NCBI GenBank assembly: GCA_030698465.1
Contig: JAUYJZ010000012.1
Coordinates: 1 to 11,840, forward strand
Source of the DNA: a bacterium
Lineage (GTDB): Bacteria > Patescibacteriota > Minisyncoccia > Minisyncoccales > UBA10102
Direction of reading: 5' to 3'
Length of the DNA: 11,840 bases
The translations under genes and the position numbers were made by a program. Of the stretch, positions 1 to 5,762 are shown piece after piece. The notes beneath the pieces were generated by a model. That model did no database searches and was not told the DNA's origin. It was given only the letters and a program-made list of their open reading frames with translations. Position 1 is the stretch's first letter. Each line of letters opens with the position of its first letter.

Positions 1-39
1 AACAAAAGCCCCCTCTGATTATTCCCAATCATTGGGGGC
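1..39 (-). terminator. Intrinsic terminator after the response regulator gene
   Basis: Read on the minus strand, GCCCCC (39-34) pairs with GGGGGC (13-8). A nested GATT/AATC pair (17-20 with 27-30) lies inside, and TTTTGTT follows directly. It begins 6 bases after the stop codon of the receiver gene. A GC stem plus U-tract is the classical factor-independent form. The U-tract is interrupted by one G and ends at the window edge. Confidence 0.75.
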
Positions 40-45
40 ATAAGG

Positions 46-378
46 TTACCCTCTTACGGCTTCCAGAAGGTCTGCTATGGGAGCGGGTTTGAGAAGATTG
101 ATGTCTCCCCAGTCCTGCTCTTCTGCAGAGCAGGCGACAATGCGGATGCCGGGTATTTCGTTTCTGAGGCGCTCTGCAATATCTTTACCGTCACCTTTAT
201 GGTGCCCCAACGAACCATCTACCATGGCTACTCTGCAGTTCCTCTCCTTGAGTTGCTGGATTTTCTCCATGGCCTCAGGAAAGGAAACAGCCATGAGCAC
301 TTCGTATTGGGGAGAGAAAACCTCCCCAAAAAAATGCCGAAGCGCGGACTCGTCCTCCACGAGAAACAAGACGTCCAT
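46..378 (-). CDS. Stand-alone response regulator receiver domain protein
   Basis: This is a 110-residue protein covering one CheY-like receiver domain and nothing else, so there is no output domain. The expected landmarks are visible: acidic pocket E8-D9-E10 after the first hydrophobic strand, phospho-acceptor D54 (VDGSLG), S84 at the usual Thr/Ser switch position, and K97 followed by P98. The start is well supported by AAAGGAGG a few bases before ATG, by a near-consensus promoter upstream and by a terminator downstream, so it is probably monocistronic. It likely takes a phosphoryl group from a histidine kinase and acts by protein contact in the cytoplasm. No kinase gene is nearby, so the partner is unknown. 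The loop after D54 (GHHKGDG) is His/Gly rich. The receiver fold is confident; the role is not known. Confidence 0.85.
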   Translation of the reverse strand: MDVLFLVEDESALRHFFGEVFSPQYEVLMAVSFPEAMEKIQQLKERNCRVAMVDGSLGHHKGDGKDIAERLRNEIPGIRIVACSAEEQDWGDINLLKPAPIADLLEAVRG

Positions 379-429
379 TTATTCCTCCTTTCACAAGCTT
401 GATGTAAAGCAATGAGATATGCTGATATT

Positions 430-458
430 TATATACCATATCTCCCATCTTTTGTCAA
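430..458 (-). promoter_or_regulatory. Sigma-70-type promoter of the receiver gene
   Basis: On the minus strand TTGACA (458-453) is followed after exactly 17 bases by TATATA (435-430). Transcription should start near 422-424, giving a leader of about 45 bases that ends in the AAAGGAGG ribosome site. The -35 box directly abuts the perfect hairpin at 459-489. Confidence 0.8.
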
Positions 459-489
459 ACCCTGCACATAAACTATTTATGTGCAGGGT
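459..489. repeat. Perfect 14-bp hairpin, copy 1 of the GCACATAAA palindrome
   Basis: Bases 459-472 pair perfectly with 476-489 around a CTA loop. The core is CCCTGCACATAAA and its complement. A second copy with the same core lies at 5760-5792 and differs by a compensated base pair (T-A here, C-G there). GTCAAAC occurs as a direct repeat at both ends (454-460 and 488-494). No proper U-tract follows on either strand. It may be a terminator-like hairpin or a dispersed repeat. It touches the -35 box of the receiver promoter. Confidence 0.8.
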
Positions 490-628
490 CAAACAAAAGT
501 GGAACGAAAGAACGAAAATACTGCCCTCCAAAAAATTACCATCAACGTTCCTACCGCGAATAAATTTTCAGCAAAAAATTATTACGCTGTGCGCCCACGA
601 GGATTCGGGCGCCTTTCCTTGTGTGGGT
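490..628. other. Intergenic stretch with one weak hairpin
   Basis: The space between the receiver gene and the coiled-coil gene (379-628) holds the promoter and hairpin listed separately. In the remainder, GCGCCC (591-596) can pair with GGGCGC (607-612) over a 10-base loop. On the minus strand a TTTTTT run follows only after about a dozen bases, so it is at best a weak terminator for the coiled-coil gene. No convincing coding sequence was found here. Confidence 0.4.
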
Positions 629-913
629 TTATGTTAACTCAATACCAAGTTTATCCTTGATGACTTGCTTTACCCGATTGAGGTCGTTCTTCATCATCGT
701 AAACTCATCTTCCATATCGGTCATTCGTTTGAGAAATTGATCGAGGGTGGTAGTGAGTTTTTCGATTTTGCGGTTGATTCTCTCTTCGCTTGCGAGAATC
801 TTTTTATCAACATCGGAAAGAATCCGAACCTCCGTAATAGAAAGCTTCTCATCTACCGCGTTGAGGATGGTCTTGGTTTGCTCATTTAAAAGATGTTCAA
901 TATCCTTTGCCAT
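629..913 (-). CDS. Small coiled-coil protein of unknown function
   Basis: The 94-residue protein is highly charged. From about residue 20 to 90 it shows heptad-like spacing of I, L, V and M (for example KIEKLTTTLDQFLKRM), predicting a long helical coiled coil. It has no signal peptide, membrane segment, cysteine or catalytic motif. Small proteins of this style are common in Patescibacteria. It lies 38 bases after tRNA-Lys on the same strand. There is no Shine-Dalgarno sequence; instead a TATAAT box ends only 6 bases before the ATG, predicting a leaderless mRNA. That well-placed promoter is the best evidence that the ORF is real. No function is assigned. Confidence 0.7.
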   Translation of the reverse strand: MAKDIEHLLNEQTKTILNAVDEKLSITEVRILSDVDKKILASEERINRKIEKLTTTLDQFLKRMTDMEDEFTMMKNDLNRVKQVIKDKLGIELT

Positions 914-919
914 GCTTCT

Positions 920-947
920 ATTATATCTCTTGCTTTTGCCTCGTCAA
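920..947 (-). promoter_or_regulatory. Promoter predicting a leaderless mRNA
   Basis: On the minus strand TTGACG (947-942), a 16-base spacer and TATAAT (925-920) are followed by AGAAGC and then ATG (913-911). The usual 6-8 base distance from the -10 box to the start site puts transcription on or next to the A of the start codon. The -35 box begins 4 bases after the encoded CCA of tRNA-Lys. Confidence 0.7.
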
Positions 948-951
948 TCAC

Positions 952-1025
952 TGGTGCCCCCACTCAGAGTCGAACTGAGATCAGCGGATTAAAAGTCCGT
1001 TGCTCTACCATTGAGCTATGGGGGC
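952..1025 (-). tRNA. tRNA-Lys (anticodon UUU)
   Basis: The cloverleaf reads as follows on the minus strand. The acceptor GCCCCCA (1025-1019) pairs with TGGGGGC (962-956), with discriminator A (955) and an encoded CCA (954-952). The D-arm is GCTC...GAGC with an AATGGTA loop. The anticodon loop is CTTTTAA on a GGA/TCC-containing stem, giving UUU. The T-arm is CTCAG-TTCGACT-CTGAG and the variable loop has 4 bases. The first anticodon-stem pair (27-43) is an A/C mismatch. UUU reads both AAA and AAG. A strong promoter and a 90-base leader lie upstream, and the first three tRNA bases can also pair in a leader hairpin. Confidence 0.95.
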
Positions 1026-1050
1026 AAAAGTCACCTGCGTGACTTTTGCC
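1023..1050 (-). other. Leader hairpin overlapping the 5' end of tRNA-Lys
   Basis: GGCAAAAGTCAC (1023-1034) is perfectly complementary to GTGACTTTTGCC (1039-1050), with a 4-base loop: a 12-bp stem. In the minus-strand transcript its 3' arm includes the first three bases of the tRNA (1025-1023), so it competes with the acceptor stem. Its outermost bases 1049-1050 are also used by the larger leader hairpin at 1049-1116. Confidence 0.7.
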
Positions 1051-1116
1051 GGGAAAGCTACCTTAACATGCCATGTCCCGCCGACGGGGCGGGACGGCAT
1101 AAAAAGCTTTCCCCGG
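1049..1116 (-). other. Long GC-rich hairpin filling the tRNA-Lys leader
   Basis: Three stacked stems are visible. Bases 1049-1059 pair with 1105-1116 with one bulged C. Bases 1068-1072 (ATGCC) pair with 1096-1100. Bases 1075-1082 (GTCCCGCC) pair with 1088-1095 over the loop GACGG. The hairpin starts almost at the predicted transcription start (about 1115). It could be a processing or stability structure, or a dispersed GC-rich palindromic repeat that landed in the leader. Confidence 0.65.
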
Positions 1117-1121
1117 GAAAC

Positions 1122-1150
1122 ATTATACCTCAAATTCCCTCGTTTTTCAA
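1122..1150 (-). promoter_or_regulatory. Sigma-70-type promoter of tRNA-Lys
   Basis: On the minus strand TTGAAA (1150-1145) is followed after 17 bases by TATAAT (1127-1122), a near-consensus promoter. It should start transcription near 1115 and make a leader of about 90 bases before tRNA-Lys. The -35 box directly abuts the hairpin at 1151-1213. Confidence 0.8.
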
Positions 1151-1213
1151 GCCAGGTAGTGAAACTTTGACTTGCTGCGCAAATGAAATTTGGTCAAAGT
1201 TCTACTACCTGGC
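1151..1213 (-). terminator. Large imperfect hairpin after dnaJ, possible terminator
   Basis: GCCAGGTAGT (1151-1160) pairs with 1204-1213, and AACTTTGAC (1163-1171) pairs with 1193-1201. Only one G-T wobble and one A/C mismatch separate the two blocks. The 21-base centre can form a small CAAAT/ATTTG hairpin. It begins 20 bases after the dnaJ stop, so it could end the grpE-dnaK-dnaJ transcript or protect its 3' end. The following bases (TTGAAAAACG) are not a U-tract, so intrinsic termination is uncertain. Confidence 0.5.
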
Positions 1214-1233
1214 AAGCGTTCCAATGTAAACGC

Positions 1234-2325
1234 CTATATTCCTTCCTCTTTCAATTTTTTGAGCAATTCCTGTTGCTCTTTTGTGAGTTTCTTTGGAGTG
1301 ACAACCTCAATCTCAACTATCATGTTCCCTCGGCTCAAACCAGAAAAATGAGGGATACCTTTCCCTGGGACCCGCAGTACACGCCCAGTTTCGGTGCCTT
1401 GGGGAATTTCCAAAAGAATCTTGGTCGCTTCAATAGTGGGAACTTCAATCTCATCTCCCAAGGCAGCTTGCGAAAACAAAATAGGCATTTTCACATACAG
1501 ATCATCCCCTTTTCTTTTGAACACGGCGTGCGGCTTTACAAACACTCGAATGTACAAATCCCCCTCTTTCCCTTTCTTTCTTCCCACATCCCCCTTACCT
1601 GCCACCTTGAGAATCTGGTTGCTATCCACTCCCGGGGGGATCTGAATCTTAATAGTGTCTTGCCCTTGAATCCTCCCCTCGCCCTTGCATACATTACAGG
1701 AATGTTCTAGCAAAAAACCCTCCCCTTTGCATTCAGGACAAAGCCCAATCCTGGTAAAGGAACCAAACACAGTCCTCTTAATCTGTTGGACCTGCCCTTG
1801 GCCCCGACAAGAAAAACATTCCTTAACCTTGGTGGAAGGTTCAGCCCCAACTCCCTGACATCTGGTGCAGGTCATAAACTTGGTAAGATGGATAACCTCT
1901 TCCTTGCCTTTGAGAGTAGCTTCCAGGGGGATCTGTACCTCAACCTCAATGTCTCGGCCTCCCTTTGTGTCCTTTGCGGTTTTCCCGCCAAAGAAATCTT
2001 CAAAGATTTCTCCAATGTCAAAGTCAGCTCCAAAGCCTCCTTCTGCGAATTCTTCTGCATCATGTTCGTGAGGACCTCCCCAACCCCACTGAAATCCTCC
2101 AAACCCAGCTCCCGGAGCTCCCTCAAATACCCTGCCAAACTTGTCATACTGAGCCCGCTTGTCTTGGTCAGATAACACCTGGTAGGCTTCAGAAACTTCC
2201 CGGAACGTGGCAGCATCTCCTCCCTTGTCCGGGTGATACTTATGAGCCAACCTCCGATAGGCCTTTTTGATATCCTCTTGGGAAGCGGCTTTGGCAACAC
2301 CAAGTATTTTGTAGTAGTCCTTCAT
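1234..2325 (-). CDS. dnaJ: Type I chaperone DnaJ (Hsp40)
   Basis: DnaJ is the cytoplasmic co-chaperone that delivers unfolded clients to DnaK and stimulates its ATPase. The 363-residue protein has the full type I layout: a J-domain (1-64) with HPD at 31-33, a Gly/Phe-rich linker (about 64-115, unusually Trp-rich at FQWGWGG), and four CxxCxGxG zinc modules (153-160, 170-177, 196-203, 210-217). C-terminal client-binding beta domains follow. The start is ATG at 2325: the J-domain begins there with MKDYYKILGV, whereas the 17-residue upstream extension lies over the dnaK end in another frame. It sits 7 bases after the dnaK stop, and the nearest purine-rich site (GAGGAAGGA) is far from the ATG, so translational coupling is likely. 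The last gene of the grpE-dnaK-dnaJ operon; the stop is TAG. Confidence 0.96.
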   Translation of the reverse strand: MKDYYKILGVAKAASQEDIKKAYRRLAHKYHPDKGGDAATFREVSEAYQVLSDQDKRAQYDKFGRVFEGAPGAGFGGFQWGWGGPHEHDAEEFAEGGFGADFDIGEIFEDFFGGKTAKDTKGGRDIEVEVQIPLEATLKGKEEVIHLTKFMTCTRCQGVGAEPSTKVKECFSCRGQGQVQQIKRTVFGSFTRIGLCPECKGEGFLLEHSCNVCKGEGRIQGQDTIKIQIPPGVDSNQILKVAGKGDVGRKKGKEGDLYIRVFVKPHAVFKRKGDDLYVKMPILFSQAALGDEIEVPTIEATKILLEIPQGTETGRVLRVPGKGIPHFSGLSRGNMIVEIEVVTPKKLTKEQQELLKKLKEEGI

Positions 2326-2332
2326 GAAAAAG

Positions 2333-4153
2333 TTATTGCTGTCCTTCCTCTGGCTTTTGGTATAGGGAGGCCCCAATCTTCTGGATTGCCTCTGAAAGCT
2401 CTTCGGTTGCTTTCTGGATTTCCTCTATTGCTTCACCATCCTTCACTTTCTTAAGAGCGTCAAGCTTTTCTTCCACACCTTTCTTGTCTTCCACAGAAAC
2501 CTTATCCCCCGCATCCCGCAAGGTCTTTTCAGTGGCATAGAGCAAGGTGTCTGCGGTGTTGCGCACCTCTACCAATTCCCGCTTTTTTTTGTCCTTCTCC
2601 TCATAAAGTTCTGCTTCCTTTCTCATACGTTCCGCCTCCTCCTTTGAAATACCAGAGGACCCTTCAATACGTATGGTTTGGGTTTTCCCAGACGCCTTGT
2701 CTTTTGCTGAAACCTGCAAGATGCCGTTTGCATCAATATCAAAAACCACCTCAACCTGGGGGACTCCCCTGGAGGCGGGAGGAATGCCGTCTAAAATGAA
2801 TCTTCCCAAGGATTTGTTGTCTTGGGCCATTTGGCGCTCTCCCTGCACCACATGAACCTCAACTGAAGTCTGATTGTCAGCTGCAGTAGAGAATACCTGT
2901 GACTTTGCCGTTGGAATGGTAGTATTCTTTTGAATTAAAATAGTGTTTACCCCGCCCAAGGTCTCAATCCCCAGAGACAGGGGAGTTACATCCAAAAGGA
3001 GAACATCTTTTACCTCTCCTTGCAGAATACCTCCCTGTGTTGCGGCCCCCAAGGCAACCACCTCGTCCGGATTAATGGAGCGATTGGGGTCTTTACCAAA
3101 GAGCTTCTTTGTGGCTTCTTGTATGGCAGGCATGCGGGTTTGTCCCCCCACCAAGACGATCTCATCAATATCCTTGACCACAACCTTTGCTTCTCTTAAG
3201 GTCTGTTCCATTAAGGTGATAGATCGATCTATATACTCTTGTACCAGACTCTCCAACTGCGCTCGGGTCATCTTGAAATACAAGTGCTTGGGACCGGAAG
3301 CGTCAGACGTGATAAAGGGAAGGTTGACTTCGGTTTCTTGAGCAGAGGAAAGCTCAATCTTTGCCTTCTCTGCTGCCTCTTTTAATCTCTGCAAAGCAAG
3401 AGGATCTTTGGAAAGATCAATGCCTTCTTCTTTTTGGTACTGCTCCACCAGCCAATTCATGATTTTCTGATCAAAGTCCTCTCCACCCAAATGCGTATCC
3501 CCTCCCGTGGCTTTTACTTCAATGATGTCTTTGGAAATCTCAAGGATAGAGATATCAAAAGTTCCTCCTCCAAAATCATAGACCACGATCCGTTCATCCT
3601 TTTTCTTGTTCAAACCATATGCCAAAGCTGCTGCCGTGGGCTCGTTCAACACCCTTTTCACCTCAAGCCCTGCTATTTCCCCTGCTATCTTTGTTGCCTT
3701 TCTCTGGCTGTCGTCAAAATAGGCTGGAACGGTGATAATGGCTTCTGTTATCTTCTCCCCAAGCTTTTCTTCCGCATCTTGCTTTAACTTTCGAAGCACC
3801 ATGGCAGAAATCTCAGCTGGTTTTAACCACTTCTCCCCCATTTTAATCTCAACTCCGCCGTCTGCAGCTTCCCTCATTTCATAGGGCAAGAGTTTTTTGT
3901 CTTTTTGTACTTCTACATCTTGAAACCTACGTCCGATGAGACGCTTTACCTGAGAAATGGTGTTTTGGGGATTGGTTATCTGCTGGCGCCTAGCTTGCAC
4001 TCCAACCAAATTCTCTTTGTTTTTTGCTATAGCTACCACAGAAGGAGTAGTTCTCGCCCCTTCCCGGTTTTCAATAATCTTTGGTTCCCCTCCTTCAATC
4101 ACCGCCATTGCAGAATAGGTGGTGCCCAAATCAATGCCTAATATTTTTGCCAT
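2333..4153 (-). CDS. dnaK: Chaperone DnaK (Hsp70)
   Basis: This ATP-driven Hsp70 binds exposed hydrophobic segments, working with DnaJ (client delivery, ATPase stimulation) and GrpE (nucleotide exchange), both encoded beside it. The 606-residue protein is near full family length. The N-terminal ATPase shows phosphate motif 1 (GIDLGTTYSA, near residue 6), phosphate motif 2 (VYDFGGGTFDIS) and the adenosine motif (IVLVGGQTRMPAIQ). The substrate domain opens with DVTPLSLGIETLGG and contains VHVVQGER. A charged helical lid closes the protein and ends EEGQQ. No membrane or signal segment is present. It starts one base after the grpE stop (TAAcATG) with no clear Shine-Dalgarno site, which points to coupled translation. 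Confidence 0.98.
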   Translation of the reverse strand: MAKILGIDLGTTYSAMAVIEGGEPKIIENREGARTTPSVVAIAKNKENLVGVQARRQQITNPQNTISQVKRLIGRRFQDVEVQKDKKLLPYEMREAADGGVEIKMGEKWLKPAEISAMVLRKLKQDAEEKLGEKITEAIITVPAYFDDSQRKATKIAGEIAGLEVKRVLNEPTAAALAYGLNKKKDERIVVYDFGGGTFDISILEISKDIIEVKATGGDTHLGGEDFDQKIMNWLVEQYQKEEGIDLSKDPLALQRLKEAAEKAKIELSSAQETEVNLPFITSDASGPKHLYFKMTRAQLESLVQEYIDRSITLMEQTLREAKVVVKDIDEIVLVGGQTRMPAIQEATKKLFGKDPNRSINPDEVVALGAATQGGILQGEVKDVLLLDVTPLSLGIETLGGVNTILIQKNTTIPTAKSQVFSTAADNQTSVEVHVVQGERQMAQDNKSLGRFILDGIPPASRGVPQVEVVFDIDANGILQVSAKDKASGKTQTIRIEGSSGISKEEAERMRKEAELYEEKDKKKRELVEVRNTADTLLYATEKTLRDAGDKVSVEDKKGVEEKLDALKKVKDGEAIEEIQKATEELSEAIQKIGASLYQKPEEGQQ

Positions 4154-4154
4154 G

Positions 4155-4622
4155 TTATTTTGTTACTTTTACCTTAGCTGGTCTCAATAATTGATTTTTG
4201 AACATATATCCCTTTTCTACAACCTCTGCGACGTGTCCCGGCTTTTCTCCCTCTACCATATCCACTGCTTCGTGCAGAGAAGGGTTAAATTCCTTGCCTT
4301 GGGCCTCAATCTCTTTTACCCCATGGCTAGACAAAAAATCCTTTAACTGTTTTGCAATACGTAAGAATCCCTGGGCCAGGCGGCTGTCTTTCTCTCCCTG
4401 AATCTCCCTTTCTGCCCTTTCCAGATTGTCGAGAGTGGGGAGAAGTTGATAGAGCAATTCCTGCTCTACGTATTCCAGGAACCCTCGCATTCGCTCTTTG
4501 TCTTCCTTTTTGTAGTTTAGGAAGTCCGCTTTTGCCCTTTGCCATCCTGCCAGAAACTCGTCCTTTTCCTTTTGAAGCTCTTCTATCTTCTTTTGCAGTT
4601 TTTCAATATCTTTTTGTTCCAT
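4155..4622 (-). CDS. grpE: Nucleotide exchange factor GrpE
   Basis: GrpE releases ADP from DnaK and resets the chaperone cycle; it acts as a cytoplasmic dimer. The 155-residue protein starts with a long charged coiled coil (about 1-60). Then come the LLPTLDNLERA helix and the C-terminal beta-domain signature: a GVKEIEAQGKEFNPSLHEAV stretch, EKGYMFKNQLLRPAKVKV. I chose ATG at 4622 because AAGAGG lies about 10 bases upstream. The frame stays open to a TTG at 4649, but that would start almost at the predicted transcription start. It is the first gene of the heat-shock operon, with its own promoter just upstream. Confidence 0.95.
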   Translation of the reverse strand: MEQKDIEKLQKKIEELQKEKDEFLAGWQRAKADFLNYKKEDKERMRGFLEYVEQELLYQLLPTLDNLERAEREIQGEKDSRLAQGFLRIAKQLKDFLSSHGVKEIEAQGKEFNPSLHEAVDMVEGEKPGHVAEVVEKGYMFKNQLLRPAKVKVTK

Positions 4623-4638
4623 ATGAAAAGCGCCTCTT

Positions 4639-4658
4639 GTATACGTCAACTAGTATAC
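4639..4658. promoter_or_regulatory. GTATAC-N8-GTATAC dyad over the grpE promoter (candidate operator)
   Basis: Two GTATAC hexamers (4639-4644 and 4653-4658), each self-complementary, are separated by 8 bases. The site covers the -10 box and the predicted start of grpE transcription, where a repressor would act. No CIRCE sequence (TTAGCACTC-N9-GAGTGCTAA) is visible here. This is an inference from symmetry and position only. Confidence 0.35.
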
Positions 4659-4680
4659 CGGATTTTGCCTAAAATATCAA
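4652..4680 (-). promoter_or_regulatory. Sigma-70-type promoter of grpE-dnaK-dnaJ
   Basis: On the minus strand TTGATA (4680-4675), exactly 17 bases, then TATACT (4657-4652). The start site is expected near 4645, giving a short leader of about 22 bases that carries AAGAGG before the grpE ATG. Confidence 0.75.
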
Positions 4681-4731
4681 CTCGCGACAAGAACAGATGT
4701 GGAAAGTATCCTAGGGAAATCTCTATATATC

Positions 4732-4740
4732 TGGTACAAT
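4732..4740 (+). promoter_or_regulatory. Possible extended -10 promoter for corA
   Basis: TGGTACAAT fits the extended -10 form TGn-TACAAT. No acceptable -35 hexamer lies 16-18 bases upstream. If used, transcription would start near 4747 and make a leader of about 100 bases containing the structure at 4755-4845. It is divergent from the grpE promoter. Confidence 0.4.
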
Positions 4741-4754
4741 ATATACGAGTCACA

Positions 4755-4845
4755 CAGTTTCCCCCGACCCCCCTTCTTTTCAAAACCCTCGGTTTTGAAT
4801 AATTTCCGACACGGGGGCAACTGAAAATTTATTAAAATAAATTTT
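4755..4845 (+). promoter_or_regulatory. Structured 5' leader of corA, possible cis-regulatory RNA
   Basis: A long-range stem pairs CAGTTTCCCCCG (4755-4766) with CGGGGGCAACTG (4812-4823), 11 of 12 positions. It encloses a perfect 9-bp hairpin (4779-4787 with 4791-4799, loop CTC). A third AT-rich 8-bp hairpin (4824-4831 with 4838-4845) runs to two bases before the ATG and would occlude the start region. No Shine-Dalgarno site is visible. Magnesium transporter genes in other bacteria carry ion-sensing leaders, but I do not recognise the M-box or another known class here. Confidence 0.45.
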
Positions 4846-4847
4846 TC

Positions 4848-5762
4848 ATGCGAAACGTTCTGGAACATGGCGGAATTACCTGGGTAGATATTCAAGACCC
4901 CACCAAAGAAGATGTGGAATATCTTCGAGCAAACTTTTCTTTTCACCCCGTGGTTTTAGACCAGCTCCTTCCCCCTTCTTGGGGAACCAAGGTAGAACAG
5001 TTTGCCTCGCACATCTTTTTCGTCCTGTTCTTCCCCGTATACAGCAAAGAGAGAAGGGACACGCGCCCCCGGGAGCTGGATATTATCGTTGCAGATAAGG
5101 TCTTGGTAAGCAGCCACTACAACACCATCATCCCACTAAAGGGCCTGTTTGACGAATGCAACATTTATGAAGAGCTCAGAGAGAAACACATGGGAAAAGG
5201 GGTGGGATTCCTGCTGCATCATCTTCTCCGCCGCATCTTGGAAGACTGCAGCGGCAAGGTGAGAAGAATAAACCAAAAACTCACTCTTATTGAAGAATCC
5301 GTCTTTGAAGGAAAAGAGCGGGAAATGTTAAAAGAGATTGCCTTTGCCAAGGCTGACATTCTCAACTTCTGGCGAATTGTGCGTCCTCAAAAAGGAGCCT
5401 TCACTTCTCTACGGGACATTTCTTCTGTCTTTTTCGGAGAACACCTCACCCCATACTTTTCACATCTGCGCAACCACTGGGCCAGAATCATGAGCGACCT
5501 CATTGCCTACAAGGAAACCATCAAAGCCCTGGAAGAAACCAACAACGCCCTCTTAACCGACAAGACCAACGAAATCGTGAAACTCCTCACTATTTTTGCG
5601 GTTATTGTCTTCCCATTATCGCTTTTGGCTGGTATCTTTGGTATGAACACAACATACCTGCCCATTGTGGGCCTTCCAGGTGACTTCTGGATTGTGACCG
5701 GACTCATGGCTACAGGAACCTTTATTATGATAGTGCTCTTCAAAAAAAAGAAGTGGTTTTAA
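4848..5762 (+). CDS. corA: CorA-type magnesium/divalent cation transporter
   Basis: CorA proteins form pentameric inner-membrane channels that import Mg2+ (also Co2+ or Ni2+). The 304-residue protein has family length. A soluble alpha/beta N-terminal domain (about 1-140) leads into a long charged stalk helix (about 140-240). TM1 (about 243-264) ends with GMN at 265-267 (GIFGMN), the selectivity signature. A short loop follows, then TM2 (about 280-297) and a basic KKKKWF tail. The loop lacks the acidic E-rich run of some CorA proteins. It is the only plus-strand gene, divergent from grpE and convergent with ftsQ; its TAA is embedded in the palindrome at 5760-5792. The leader is structured and lacks a clear ribosome site. 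Family confident; ion specificity not determined. Confidence 0.93.
   Translation: MRNVLEHGGITWVDIQDPTKEDVEYLRANFSFHPVVLDQLLPPSWGTKVEQFASHIFFVLFFPVYSKERRDTRPRELDIIVADKVLVSSHYNTIIPLKGLFDECNIYEELREKHMGKGVGFLLHHLLRRILEDCSGKVRRINQKLTLIEESVFEGKEREMLKEIAFAKADILNFWRIVRPQKGAFTSLRDISSVFFGEHLTPYFSHLRNHWARIMSDLIAYKETIKALEETNNALLTDKTNEIVKLLTIFAVIVFPLSLLAGIFGMNTTYLPIVGLPGDFWIVTGLMATGTFIMIVLFKKKKWF

Noticed and set aside
591..612. GCGCCC/GGGCGC hairpin as a firm terminator of the coiled-coil gene
   Set aside because: The stem is only 6 bp with a 10-base loop, and the T-run lies about a dozen bases downstream; kept only as a weak possibility.
1023..1116. T-box riboswitch upstream of tRNA-Lys
   Set aside because: T-boxes regulate synthetase or amino-acid genes, and no specifier loop or conserved T-box bulge is visible.
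2326..2376. DnaJ starting 17 residues earlier, at 2376
   Set aside because: The extension lies inside the end of dnaK in another frame, is not DnaJ-like, and the J-domain begins exactly at the ATG at 2325.
4623..4649. GrpE starting at TTG 4649
   Set aside because: The predicted transcription start is near 4645, and a ribosome site (AAGAGG) correctly precedes the ATG at 4622.
4650..4847. CIRCE element controlling grpE-dnaK-dnaJ
   Set aside because: No GCACTC-N-GAGTGC inverted repeat is present in the region.
4677..4946. 89-residue minus-strand ORF between grpE and corA
   Set aside because: It overlaps the corA start, its leader stems and the grpE promoter, starts inside corA and resembles no known protein style; it is a chance frame.
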